Positions 1 to 7,707 of a DNA stretch of 64,000 nt are shown piece by piece. Origin of the DNA: Curtobacterium sp. MCBA15_001 (lineage in GTDB: Bacteria > Actinomycetota > Actinomycetes > Actinomycetales > Microbacteriaceae); the NCBI RefSeq assembly GCF_001864835.1, contig NZ_MJGI01000027.1:105287-169286 (forward strand), in the 5' to 3' direction. Numbering within the stretch: position 1 is the stretch's first letter; every line of letters starts with the position of its first letter. A model generated the notes under the pieces. That model was not told the DNA's origin and made no database searches. It was given only the letters and a program-made list of their open reading frames with translations. The translations under genes were made by a program, and so were the position numbers.

Positions 1-1113
1 GTCCTTTGCGCGGATGACGGCGGCGACCGGCCCGAAGGTCTCCTCCACGAATGCTGCATGCTTTGGGGTGACGTGGTCGATGATCGTCGCCGGGTAGTAG
101 AACCCGGGGCCCTCCACCGGTACGCCACCGGTGACGAGGACACCGCCTGCGTCGAGGGTGCGCGTGACCTGGTCGTGCAACTCGTCACGGAGGTTCCCCC
201 GCGCCATCGGCCCGATGTTGGTGTCGCGTTCGAATGGGTCGCCGAGCTTGAGCGCCTCGACGTTCGCTTTGAACTCCGCAACGAACTCGTCCGCAATGGA
301 CTCCTCGACGATGAACCGCTTCGCGTTCACGCACGACTGCCCGTTGTTGGTGTAGCGCGCCTTCACCGCCGCCTTCGCAGCTGCGGGGACGTCCGCGTCG
401 GCGAGGACGATGAACGGGTCCGAGCCACCCAGCTCGAGTACCTGCTTCTTCAGCGCGGTCCCCGCCTGGCTGGCGACGATCGCCCCGACCTCGGTGGAAC
501 CGGTGAGCGTGACCGCCGCGATCCGGTCGTCAGCGATGAGTCCTGCGACCTCGGATGAGTTGATCAGCACGCTCCTGAAGAGTCCGGCCGGGGCACCCGC
601 CTCGCGGATGACCTCCTCGACCGCGAGCGCCGCGGCGGGGACGTTGTTGGCGTGTTTGAGGATCGCGCCGTTACCGGCGGCGAGTGCGGGAGCGATGAAG
701 CGGAAGAACTGCCAGAACGGGTAGTTCCACGGCATGATCGCGAGCACCACTCCGAGCGGCTCGTAGAGCACGCGGCTGTCCGCTGCGGACGACGCGACGG
801 GGGTGTCGGCGAGGAACTCGGCCGCGTGGTCGGCGTAGAAGTCGAGGGTGAGCGCGCACTTCTCGATCTCCGCCTCCGCCTCGACGATGGGCTTGCCCAT
901 CTCCGCGGTGATGGTGTGGGCGTAGCGCGGCACGCCCGCACGGAGCACTGCCGCCGCGCGACGCAGCAGCGCGGACCGCTCGCCGATGGGGGTTCGTCGC
1001 CAAGCGCGCTGCGCGGTGACCGCGTCATCGAGGATGGTGTCGACCTCCGTCGCCGGAGTGTTGTCGTACGTGGCGAGCTGGGCCCCGTTGCGGGGATCCA
1101 CCGAGGTGATCAT
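1..1113 (-). CDS. NAD(P)-dependent aldehyde dehydrogenase, succinate-semialdehyde type (3' end outside window)
   Basis: Aldehyde dehydrogenase that oxidises an aldehyde, probably a semialdehyde, to its acid. 371 codons are visible and the C-terminus lies beyond position 1. The N-terminal half has the MPWNYPFWQ segment typical of the Sad/YneI-like succinate-semialdehyde group, followed by LTGSTEVG (cofactor loop), ELGGSDPF with the general-base Glu, and NNGQSC with the catalytic Cys near residue 261. ATG at 1111-1113 is preceded by a GAAGGAGAA ribosome site. It sits just downstream of the CitMHS transporter on the same strand, so it probably belongs to the organic-acid operon under the divergent GntR regulator. 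Family is certain; the substrate is inferred. Confidence 0.93.
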   Translation of the reverse strand, partial: MITSVDPRNGAQLATYDNTPATEVDTILDDAVTAQRAWRRTPIGERSALLRRAAAVLRAGVPRYAHTITAEMGKPIVEAEAEIEKCALTLDFYADHAAEFLADTPVASSAADSRVLYEPLGVVLAIMPWNYPFWQFFRFIAPALAAGNGAILKHANNVPAAALAVEEVIREAGAPAGLFRSVLINSSEVAGLIADDRIAAVTLTGSTEVGAIVASQAGTALKKQVLELGGSDPFIVLADADVPAAAKAAVKARYTNNGQSCVNAKRFIVEESIADEFVAEFKANVEALKLGDPFERDTNIGPMARGNLRDELHDQVTRTLDAGGVLVTGGVPVEGPGFYYPATIIDHVTPKHAAFVEETFGPVAAVIRAKD

Positions 1114-1146
1114 GGTTCTCCTTCTAGTTCTCTGCGGACGCAGCCG

Positions 1147-2601
1147 TCAGAAGAGTGGGTAGGCGAGGGTCAGACCGCCGACGAGGAGCATCACGCCGGC
1201 GACGATGGCGCCGCGCCAGATGACCTTCTTGAAGTGGTCGGCGAGGTTGACGTTGGCGAGGCCGATGAGCAGCAGGAACGAGGCGACGAGCGGGCTGGAC
1301 TGGTGCAGCGCCTGCCCGACCAGCGATGCGCGGGCCATCTCGACGCCGCCGATCCCGAAGTGTTCCGCGGTCTGGGCGAGGATCGGCAGGACGCCGAAGT
1401 AGAACGCGTCGTTCGTCATGATGAAGGTCAGCGGGACGGAGAGCGCGCCGGCGATGAGTGCCATGAACGGCCCCATCTGGTCGGGCACGATGCCTACGAG
1501 CCACTTCGCCATCGCGTCGACCATGCCGGTACCGTCAAGGACGCCGGTGAGCACGGATGCGGCGAAGACCATGCCGACGACGCTGATGACGCTGTCGGCG
1601 TGTGCTTTGAGCTGCTCGGACTGTTGCTTGATGCGCGGGAAGTTGATCACCAGCGCTACCGACGCGGCGATCATGAAGATCACGACCGGCTCGGTGACGT
1701 CGACCACGAGGGTAACCATGACGGCGAGCGTCAGGATCAGGTTGAACCAGATCAGCTTCGGCCGAGCGTTCGGGCGGTCGAGGATGCCCTTGACGCCGTC
1801 GAGCTCAGCGGCGAAGTTGTTGCTGATGACCACCGAGGAGCCAGTCCGCGGGGTGCCGATAGACCCGGTGGCGGTGCGCTCCGAGTAGACGGCACGGGTG
1901 AAACTGCGACCGTTGTCGGCGCCGATGATCGCCGGCTCGCCGGCGCGCGCCTTCCGGAGGAAGCCGGGAGAGGCCTGCAGTTCCAGCTTGCCGAGACGGT
2001 TCCGCTCCTGGATGCCCATGAAGTAGCCGAGCACGAGGACCGTCAGTAGACCAGCCGCGATGGCCGGCACCATCGGCACGAAGATGTCGATCGGCGAGAC
2101 GTTCAGCGCCGCCGACGCGCGGGCGGTCGATCCGCCCCATGGGACGGTGTTGAGGACACCGTTCGACATCGCCGCGACCACCGTCAGGGTGACCGGGTTC
2201 ATCCCAAGTCGCATGTAGATCGGCAGCAGCGCGGAGGTGACGATGATGAACGTCGTCGAACCGTCACCGTCCAGCGACACGATCGTGGTCAGCAGCGCCG
2301 TCCCGACGACCAGGCGCACCGGGTCGTCCTTGACGAACCGGAGGATGAGACGGATCAGCGGGTCGAACAGCCCAACATCGATCATGGTGCCGAAGAAGAT
2401 GATGGCGAAGAACAGCAGACCGGCGGTCGGCGCCAGCTTCAGCAGCGACTCGATGACCATGTCACCCATGTCGAGGCCGTGGCCGGCGAAGAGTCCGAAG
2501 ACGATCGGAACGATGATGAGCGCCGCGATTGGCGTCATCCGTTTGGCCATCACCAGGACCATGAAGACGGCGATCATGCAGAAGCCGAGTATCACGAGCA
2601 T
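1147..2601 (-). CDS. CitMHS-family citrate/organic-acid:proton (or metal-citrate) symporter
   Basis: Inner-membrane secondary transporter of 484 aa, matching the usual CitMHS length. It has about 12 hydrophobic segments, an N-terminal MLVILGFCMIAVF helix, conserved PWGG near the middle, and a C-terminal half repeating the fold. A longer upstream reading frame exists, but ATG at 2599-2601 has a GGGAG ribosome site and begins directly with the first helix, so I chose it. The gene is followed by the aldehyde dehydrogenase and diverges from a GntR regulator across a 99-bp gap with a perfect 12-bp palindrome. It likely imports citrate or a related carboxylate for the catabolic genes around it. Family confident; substrate inferred. 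Confidence 0.92.
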   Translation of the reverse strand: MLVILGFCMIAVFMVLVMAKRMTPIAALIIVPIVFGLFAGHGLDMGDMVIESLLKLAPTAGLLFFAIIFFGTMIDVGLFDPLIRLILRFVKDDPVRLVVGTALLTTIVSLDGDGSTTFIIVTSALLPIYMRLGMNPVTLTVVAAMSNGVLNTVPWGGSTARASAALNVSPIDIFVPMVPAIAAGLLTVLVLGYFMGIQERNRLGKLELQASPGFLRKARAGEPAIIGADNGRSFTRAVYSERTATGSIGTPRTGSSVVISNNFAAELDGVKGILDRPNARPKLIWFNLILTLAVMVTLVVDVTEPVVIFMIAASVALVINFPRIKQQSEQLKAHADSVISVVGMVFAASVLTGVLDGTGMVDAMAKWLVGIVPDQMGPFMALIAGALSVPLTFIMTNDAFYFGVLPILAQTAEHFGIGGVEMARASLVGQALHQSSPLVASFLLLIGLANVNLADHFKKVIWRGAIVAGVMLLVGGLTLAYPLF

Positions 2602-2666
2602 CGTTGCTCCCTTGCTCAGGACGAACCAGAACGCCGCCATGCGCGACGTGTGAACAGTATGCACAC

Positions 2667-2676
2667 AGGTATACCT
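2667..2676. promoter_or_regulatory. Palindromic operator candidate for the GntR regulator (site 1)
   Basis: AGGTATACCT is a perfect palindrome, extendable to 12 bp at 2666-2677, between the divergent transporter and GntR genes. The same GGTATACC core recurs at 3815-3822 in the next divergent intergenic region. Size and symmetry fit a GntR/FCD operator; binding is inferred. Confidence 0.6.
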
Positions 2677-2700
2677 GACGGCAAACGTAGACTGGTTGGT

Positions 2701-3441
2701 ATGAGCGACATGCAGATGGTTCCGGCATCGCAGGCCGTCGAGTTGAACGGCGTCCGGATGGGCAAGACCGAGCGGGTCTACGAGCAGCTCAAGCACGACA
2801 TCCAGAACGGCACCTTCCGACCCGGGCAGATCCTGCCCGAGGTGATGCTCGTGGAACACACGGGCATGTCGCGGACGCCGGTACGGGAGGCACTCCGACG
2901 CCTCGCCGCGGACGGCCTCGTCGAGATCCAGCCACGTCGCGCCCCGATGGTGACCAGGCTCTCGCTGGCGGGCGCACGGGCGCTGTTCGACTTCCGGCGG
3001 ATCCTCGAACCGGCGGCGATGCGCGAGGTCGTAGGGCGTGCAACACGCGAGCCCCGCATCGGACATCTCTTCGCCGGCATCGCCGCGGACTTCGAGGACC
3101 TCAGTATCCAGGAGTACTCCGAGGCCTTCGCGGACCGGTTCTCGGAACTGACGGCACGGTTCGACGACAACGTGGTGGAGCTGACGCCGAACGAGTACCT
3201 CTCGCAGGCGATCCACGAACTTCGCCCGCACACCGCACGCCTGCGGCACATCGCGCATCAGGACATCGGCCGGCTGTCGGAGTCGATCCGGGAACACATC
3301 GAGATGTGCAGGGCGATTGAGTCGGGCGACGCCGAACGGGCGGCCGCCGCATGCACCCACCACCTCTTCCACGTCGACCAAGCCATCTTCAACGCGCTCC
3401 TGGCATCCTCTCGGATGGACCAAGCGATCGTCGACCTCTGA
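2701..3441 (+). CDS. GntR-family transcriptional regulator (FadR/FCD type)
   Basis: DNA-binding repressor of 246 aa. The winged helix spans about residues 22-90 (Y-EQLKHDIQNGTFRPGQ, then MSRTPVREALRRLAADGLV, the GntR recognition helix). An all-helical FCD-like effector domain fills the rest. ATG at 2701 is the first start giving the usual length; longer frames upstream run into the operator region. It is divergent from the CitMHS gene and upstream of the monooxygenase/dehydrogenase genes. With palindromes on both sides of this cluster, it most likely senses an organic acid and controls both transport and catabolism. The domain call is firm, the effector unknown. Confidence 0.92.
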   Translation: MSDMQMVPASQAVELNGVRMGKTERVYEQLKHDIQNGTFRPGQILPEVMLVEHTGMSRTPVREALRRLAADGLVEIQPRRAPMVTRLSLAGARALFDFRRILEPAAMREVVGRATREPRIGHLFAGIAADFEDLSIQEYSEAFADRFSELTARFDDNVVELTPNEYLSQAIHELRPHTARLRHIAHQDIGRLSESIREHIEMCRAIESGDAERAAAACTHHLFHVDQAIFNALLASSRMDQAIVDL

Positions 3442-3490
3442 CCTGAGCAACCAGCCGATCGGCCAGTCTTCGGTGGCGCCGGCGTCGGCG

Positions 3491-3793
3491 CTACCGCTCC
3501 GCGACGATCCGTGGGCCACGCGTGACGATCTGCGTGCCGGGGGCGATTGTCTCGTCGACCGCGCGTCGCCACGCGGCGTAGTGCGGCGCCGACCGATGCG
3601 CGACCGTGAACGCCTCCTCGTCGTCGTACACCTCGTAAAAGCCGTAGCGACGACCAGGCTCCAGCTCGACGACGTCGAACGACGAGCACCCGGGTTCGTC
3701 AGCGACGGTCGCGGCGGCGTTCGCCTTGATCGCCTCCAAGAACGCGTTCTCTCGCCCCGGAACGACCTCGACGGTGACCCAAACGCTGTACAT
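3491..3793 (-). CDS. Antibiotic-biosynthesis-monooxygenase (ABM) domain protein, YgiN-like
   Basis: Cytoplasmic 100-aa protein of the dimeric ferredoxin-like ABM superfamily. It shows the typical VEVVPGRENAFLEAI start, the EPGCSSFDVVE strand and the FYEVYDDEEAFTVAHRSAPHYAAW segment. Members include quinol monooxygenases and small accessory enzymes that need no added cofactor. ATG at 3791-3793 has a strong AAGGAGG ribosome site. It diverges from the Ldh2-type dehydrogenase across 81 bp holding a GGTATACC site, so it is probably in the GntR regulon. The exact reaction cannot be told from sequence. Confidence 0.88.
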   Translation of the reverse strand: MYSVWVTVEVVPGRENAFLEAIKANAAATVADEPGCSSFDVVELEPGRRYGFYEVYDDEEAFTVAHRSAPHYAAWRRAVDETIAPGTQIVTRGPRIVAER

Positions 3794-3814
3794 ACTTCCT
3801 CCTTAGTCCGAACG

Positions 3815-3822
3815 GGTATACC
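3815..3822. promoter_or_regulatory. Operator candidate for the GntR regulator (site 2)
   Basis: GGTATACC, a perfect 8-bp palindrome followed by T, repeats the core of the 2667-2676 palindrome. It lies between the divergent ABM gene and Ldh2-type dehydrogenase gene. Two occurrences in the two divergent promoters flanking one GntR gene are the evidence; binding is inferred. Confidence 0.5.
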
Positions 3823-3874
3823 TTAGGGTGTACAGGACCGAGCGACGTCGCTCGTGATCGAAAGGCTTACACCC

Positions 3875-4933
3875 ATGGTTGGACCAACCATCACCCGGAA
3901 TCGTGTCAGCGCAGACGTACTCGAGGCGTTCGCGGCTGACGTCCTTCGCCGCTCCGACGTCGCAGCGGCCGACGCGGCGCTCATCGCGAACAGCTTGCTC
4001 CAGGCCGACCTGTGGGGGCACCAGTCGCACGGGCTGCTGCGCCTGCCGTGGTACGTGGCGCGGATCCGCTCCGGCGCGATGCGTGCCGACGCCCGACCGG
4101 AGACGCTGATCGACACGGGCTCCTTGCTCCTCCTCGACGGGCACGACGGCATCGGCCAGGTGCTCACGGAGCATGCTCGGGTCGAAGCCGTGCAGCGCGC
4201 TCGTGAGCACGGGATCGGCGCGGTCGGGGTGCGGAACTCGAACCACTTCGGTACCGCGATGTACTACACCCGCCGCGCCGCAGCGGACGGATGCGTCTCG
4301 ATCCTCACCACGAATGCCTCCCCGGCGATGGCGCCGTGGGGTGGCCGCGAGAAGGCCGTGGGGACGAACCCGTGGTCGATCGCCGCCCCATGGGAGGACA
4401 AGGTCGTCGCGTTGGACATCGCGAACACCGCGGTCGCCCGCGGGAAGATCTACCTCGCCCGGCAGAAGGAGCAGCCGATCCCCGAGAACTGGGCGCTGAC
4501 CGAGGACGGCCACTCCACGACGGATGCCGCCGAGGCCGTCCACGGTGTGATCCTGCCGATGGCCGGACACAAAGGGTATGCGATCAGCTTCATGATGGAC
4601 GTCTTGTCCGGGGCGCTCACTGGATCGGCGGTCGGGAAGAGCGTCCACGGGCCGTATGAACCGACCGCTCGCAGTGGTGCCGGCCACCTGTTCCTCGCCA
4701 TCGACGTGAACGCGCTCGGCGACGCCGATGGCTTCGCGGAGCGCGTTGGGCAGATGATCGACGAGGTCAAATCGACGCCGCTCGCAGTCGGGTACGACGA
4801 GATTTTCTATCCCGGCGAGATCGAGGATCGTACTGCGGCCGCGAACATCGCCGCCGGCGGTGTCGAGCTCCCCGAGAACACGTGGGAAGACCTCGAGAAG
4901 CTCGCGGCGGAGACCGGCGCCGCGCTGCCCTGA
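3875..4933 (+). CDS. Ldh2-family NAD(P)-dependent dehydrogenase (malate/L-lactate/ureidoglycolate type)
   Basis: Oxidoreductase of 352 aa of the malate/L-lactate dehydrogenase-2 family, which is unrelated to classical Rossmann LDH. It oxidises a 2-hydroxy acid, or reduces a 2-keto acid, with NAD(P). Visible signatures are GHQSHG near residues 48-53 with the catalytic His, RNSNHFGTAMYY, GTNPWSIAAP, AVARGKI and MAGHKGYAISFMMDVL. ATG at 3875 has AAAGG nine bases upstream; a GTG at 3854 would add seven residues but has no ribosome site. It lies 40 bp before the GAPDH gene. The substrate is probably an intermediate from the imported carboxylate (inference). Confidence 0.9.
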   Translation: MVGPTITRNRVSADVLEAFAADVLRRSDVAAADAALIANSLLQADLWGHQSHGLLRLPWYVARIRSGAMRADARPETLIDTGSLLLLDGHDGIGQVLTEHARVEAVQRAREHGIGAVGVRNSNHFGTAMYYTRRAAADGCVSILTTNASPAMAPWGGREKAVGTNPWSIAAPWEDKVVALDIANTAVARGKIYLARQKEQPIPENWALTEDGHSTTDAAEAVHGVILPMAGHKGYAISFMMDVLSGALTGSAVGKSVHGPYEPTARSGAGHLFLAIDVNALGDADGFAERVGQMIDEVKSTPLAVGYDEIFYPGEIEDRTAAANIAAGGVELPENTWEDLEKLAAETGAALP

Positions 4934-4973
4934 CCCGACCTGTCGCGGCAACAGACGTTCAAAGGAGAACACA

Positions 4974-6461
4974 GTGAGCACCCAGGACCCAGGTCTGCAC
5001 ACCCGCCATTGGCGACGCGCGGAAGCCCTTGCTGAAGGCCTAATCCCGACGATCGGCGCGCTACACCGCGACCAGGGCGTGGTGCTGAACGTTCACGGCC
5101 GGTCGCTCGTGCACAAGTCCGCGATCGACATCCTCAAGGCGCACCGCTTCGCCCGTCACACCGACGAGCGTGTGCTGGCGCTGGCGGAGTCGATGCCGAT
5201 CATCGCCGCCGTCGCACAGCTGAAGCCCCGCCAGGTATCGGTGGACGTCGGCCAGCTTGCTTACGACTACTACCGGCACCGCGCCGGCGGCGGCAAGAAG
5301 ACCGCCGCCGAGTTCCTCCGCGACGACACCGACCTGCTGGCCGCACACGCCGAGGGGGGCGCCCGCGACATCGTCCTCTACGGCTTCGGTCGCATCGGTC
5401 GGCTCGTCGCGAGGCTGCTCATCGAGCACGACTCCGGCGCCCGTGGCTCCCGCTTACGTGCGATCGTGCTGCGCCCCGGCTCGGCCGGTGATCTCCGCAA
5501 GCGCGCCAGCCTGCTCCGTCGTGACTCCGTGCACGGCGCCTTCGATGGCACGATCTCGATCGACGAGGACGCGCAGACGATCACCGCCAACGGCACCGTC
5601 ATCCAGGTGATCTACGCCAGCGACCCGGCGGAGATCGACTACACGGTGTTCGGCATCGACCGTGCGATCGTCATCGACAACACGGGGAAGTGGCGAGACC
5701 GGGACGGCCTCGAACAGCACCTCCGCGCGCAGGGCGTCGATCGTGTGATCCTCACCGCGCCCGGCAAGGGAGACCTGCAGAACGTCGTCTTCGGTATCAA
5801 TCACCACGTCATCACCGACGACGACCGGATCGTCACGGCTGCCTCGTGCACGACGAACGCCATCACCCCGGTCCTCAAGGTGCTCCACGACGAGTACGGG
5901 GTCGTGTCGGGTCACGTCGAGACGGTGCACTCGTTCACCAACGACCAGAACCTCACAGACAACTTCCACAAGGGCGACCGCCGTGGTCGAGCGGCGACGC
6001 TGAACATGGTGCTCACCGCGACCGGTGCCGCGAGCGCGGTCGCGAAGGCACTCCCAGAACTCGCCGGCAAACTGACCGGCAATGCCATCCGCGTGCCGAC
6101 GCCCGATGTCTCCCTCGCGGTGCTGAACCTGCAGTTCGATCGGGACGTCACGCGCACGGCACTCAACCACCACCTTCGCATGGCCTCACTCGCGTCTCCG
6201 CTGCGCCGTCAGATCGACTACGTCGAGTCGCCGGAAGCCGTGTCTACCGACATGCTGGGCTCGCGGCACGCCGGCGTCGTCGACGGGCTGGCGACGATAG
6301 CCCCCGGCGGTCGCTCCGCCGTCGTGTACGTCTGGTACGACAACGAGTTCGGCTACAGCGCTCAGGTCGTCCGACTGGCCGAGTACATCGCCGGTTCGAA
6401 CTTGCGCTCGGTCACCGTCAGCGTCGCTGCGGAGCCCGAAGTGGAGCTCACCACCGCGTGA
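4974..6461 (+). CDS. Glyceraldehyde-3-phosphate dehydrogenase, long (N-terminally extended) type
   Basis: Phosphorylating aldehyde dehydrogenase of 495 aa. A helical extension of about 130 residues precedes the NAD-binding domain (GFGRIGR near residue 137). The catalytic ASCTTNA motif follows with Cys near 290, then HSFTNDQN and the C-terminal WYDNEFGYS signature. Long GAPDHs of about 480 aa are known in Corynebacterium and relatives (GapB type) beside a housekeeping enzyme. GTG at 4974 has AAAGGAG seven bases upstream. It ends in a strong terminator and is downstream of the Ldh2-type gene, so it may be a gluconeogenic isozyme induced with carboxylate use. That role is inferred. Confidence 0.92.
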   Translation: MSTQDPGLHTRHWRRAEALAEGLIPTIGALHRDQGVVLNVHGRSLVHKSAIDILKAHRFARHTDERVLALAESMPIIAAVAQLKPRQVSVDVGQLAYDYYRHRAGGGKKTAAEFLRDDTDLLAAHAEGGARDIVLYGFGRIGRLVARLLIEHDSGARGSRLRAIVLRPGSAGDLRKRASLLRRDSVHGAFDGTISIDEDAQTITANGTVIQVIYASDPAEIDYTVFGIDRAIVIDNTGKWRDRDGLEQHLRAQGVDRVILTAPGKGDLQNVVFGINHHVITDDDRIVTAASCTTNAITPVLKVLHDEYGVVSGHVETVHSFTNDQNLTDNFHKGDRRGRAATLNMVLTATGAASAVAKALPELAGKLTGNAIRVPTPDVSLAVLNLQFDRDVTRTALNHHLRMASLASPLRRQIDYVESPEAVSTDMLGSRHAGVVDGLATIAPGGRSAVVYVWYDNEFGYSAQVVRLAEYIAGSNLRSVTVSVAAEPEVELTTA

Positions 6462-6478
6462 GCGCGCGAGGTCAACAC

Positions 6479-6507
6479 GAAGGCCGCACGGGAACCGTGC
6501 GGCCTTC
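6479..6507 (+). terminator. Intrinsic terminator after the GAPDH gene
   Basis: A perfect 13-bp stem (GAAGGCCGCACGG pairing with CCGTGCGGCCTTC) encloses a 3-base GAA loop, 18 bp after the stop codon. No long U-tract follows, which is common for high-GC actinobacterial terminators. Confidence 0.85.
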
Positions 6508-7067
6508 GCTAGGTCTTGTCAGTTGTGGCGGATCATGCTGTTCCGGACGTGACGTAGCACCCGCTGGGCCTTGACGATGTCTGACGCTGCCAACAGGCGT
6601 GCCGGGCGACCGACGGACGGGAGGCGCTGGTCGGGCCGGACCTTTTCCTCCCGTCCGCTGCATCTCTGGTATCCGCCGTCCTCGGACCGCGCCAGCAGGC
6701 GCTGACAGAGCGCGTCAGATGAAGCTGCCGGCAACTCGGATGGGTGTGGTGTTTACCGTATCGCTGTGCGACTCGGCGAAGAAGAGCGTTCCGGGGTCCG
6801 GCCGGTAGGCGACGCGTGTGGTGTGGTGATTCTGGGGACGAGATCGCCGAGCTTGTCGAAGATCCAGACGCAGACGCAGACGTCGTGCGCTGGACGAGGC
6901 TGCCTCTGAGTTGAGGGTGATGCCGTCCGGTCCGCTCCCGCTCGTCATCTGCTCGAACAGTCCCACCTTCGGCGCCCTGCGGTCCCGGTTGAACGGCGTT
7001 CGCCAGATCGCGTTCGCGCGGGTCGCCGATTTTCTCCGAGCTGTCTGTCAAGCCCTTTGAACCGAGT
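6508..7067. other. 560-bp stretch with no recognised gene
   Basis: Several overlapping open frames exist on the minus strand, including one ending VAYRPDPGTLFFAESHS. None has a credible start, ribosome site or family resemblance. It may hold decayed remnants of the gene that once flanked the CGNR regulator. Nothing firmer can be said. Confidence 0.5.
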
Positions 7068-7655
7068 TCACTCGTTGCTTGCAGCGTGCCCGGTGCGAGC
7101 TCGGAATGCTGCGACCTTGGTTCGGTTCTGGCAGCTGACGGAGCAATAGCGTTGAGTGTGGTTGCGTGTTTCGTCCACCAGGACGCGATCGCACTGGTGT
7201 GCCGCGCAGCTCCGAAGCCGGTCGGTCATCCTTGTTCCGAACAGGCTTGCCACCGCGACGACGAGTTCAGCCGACCATTCCCGCCCTGGACCGCTCCCTG
7301 GAGGGGCGAAGTGGAGATGCCAGGGCTGCGTTCCATGCTGGGTCAAGTGAGGCTGGGTCGAGACTTTCGAGAGCATCTCGTTGACAAGTCCAGCCGCCGC
7401 GGGAAGGTCGCCTGCGGCCGCGATGAACATGGCACGCCAGAGGTGCTGGCCCGTACTGAGAAGTTGCTCAACGTCGGCGGGCGCCAGAGCGTGCTGGCTG
7501 GCGGGGATAAGGGCTAGGGCGTTCCCGACTGCTTTCTGCGCTGGCTTGCCCGTCGGCGCGCGGTGGGGGCGGCCCCAAGCCGATTCGGGACCAGCGGCGT
7601 TGGCGAGGTCGATGGCCGCGGCGACCAAACCGCCGAAGTGACCAGGTTCATCCAC
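7068..7655 (-). CDS. CGNR zinc-finger (ABATE-domain) transcriptional regulator
   Basis: Putative DNA-binding regulator of 195 aa. An N-terminal helical ABATE-like domain (about residues 1-140) is followed by a C-terminal zinc finger: RLRSCAAHQCDRVLVDE, then QRYCSVSCQNRTKV. The family's CGNR tetrapeptide is CQNR here, with all four Cys ligands kept. Such proteins often repress a neighbouring transporter or enzyme. It diverges from an MFS gene whose promoter carries a 7-bp inverted repeat, which fits local control. The family is clear, the ligand unknown. Confidence 0.87.
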   Translation of the reverse strand: MDEPGHFGGLVAAAIDLANAAGPESAWGRPHRAPTGKPAQKAVGNALALIPASQHALAPADVEQLLSTGQHLWRAMFIAAAGDLPAAAGLVNEMLSKVSTQPHLTQHGTQPWHLHFAPPGSGPGREWSAELVVAVASLFGTRMTDRLRSCAAHQCDRVLVDETRNHTQRYCSVSCQNRTKVAAFRARTGHAASNE

Positions 7656-7677
7656 ATCGATAGTGTCCCATAGCTTC

Positions 7678-7707
7678 GTAACTGTCTATCGGTATAACCT
7701 CAGTTAC
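7678..7707. promoter_or_regulatory. Operator and -10 region for a leaderless MFS transcript
   Basis: GTAACTG (7678-7684) and CAGTTAC (7701-7707) form a perfect inverted repeat around a TATAAC -10-like box at 7693-7698. The ATG of the MFS gene begins at 7708, about where transcription from that -10 would start. There is no ribosome site, so a leaderless mRNA is likely. The repeat would let a bound regulator block polymerase. Confidence 0.5.

Noticed and set aside
652..2049. Very long plus-strand open frame (465 codons)
   Set aside because: It is antisense to the aldehyde dehydrogenase and CitMHS genes, is Asp/Glu/Arg-rich low-complexity, and has no ribosome site or domain. Typical high-GC shadow.
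6533..7051. 172-codon minus-strand frame between GAPDH and CGNR genes
   Set aside because: Composition is Arg/Ser-rich without motifs, there is no ribosome site, and other frames are equally open. Left as unassigned sequence.
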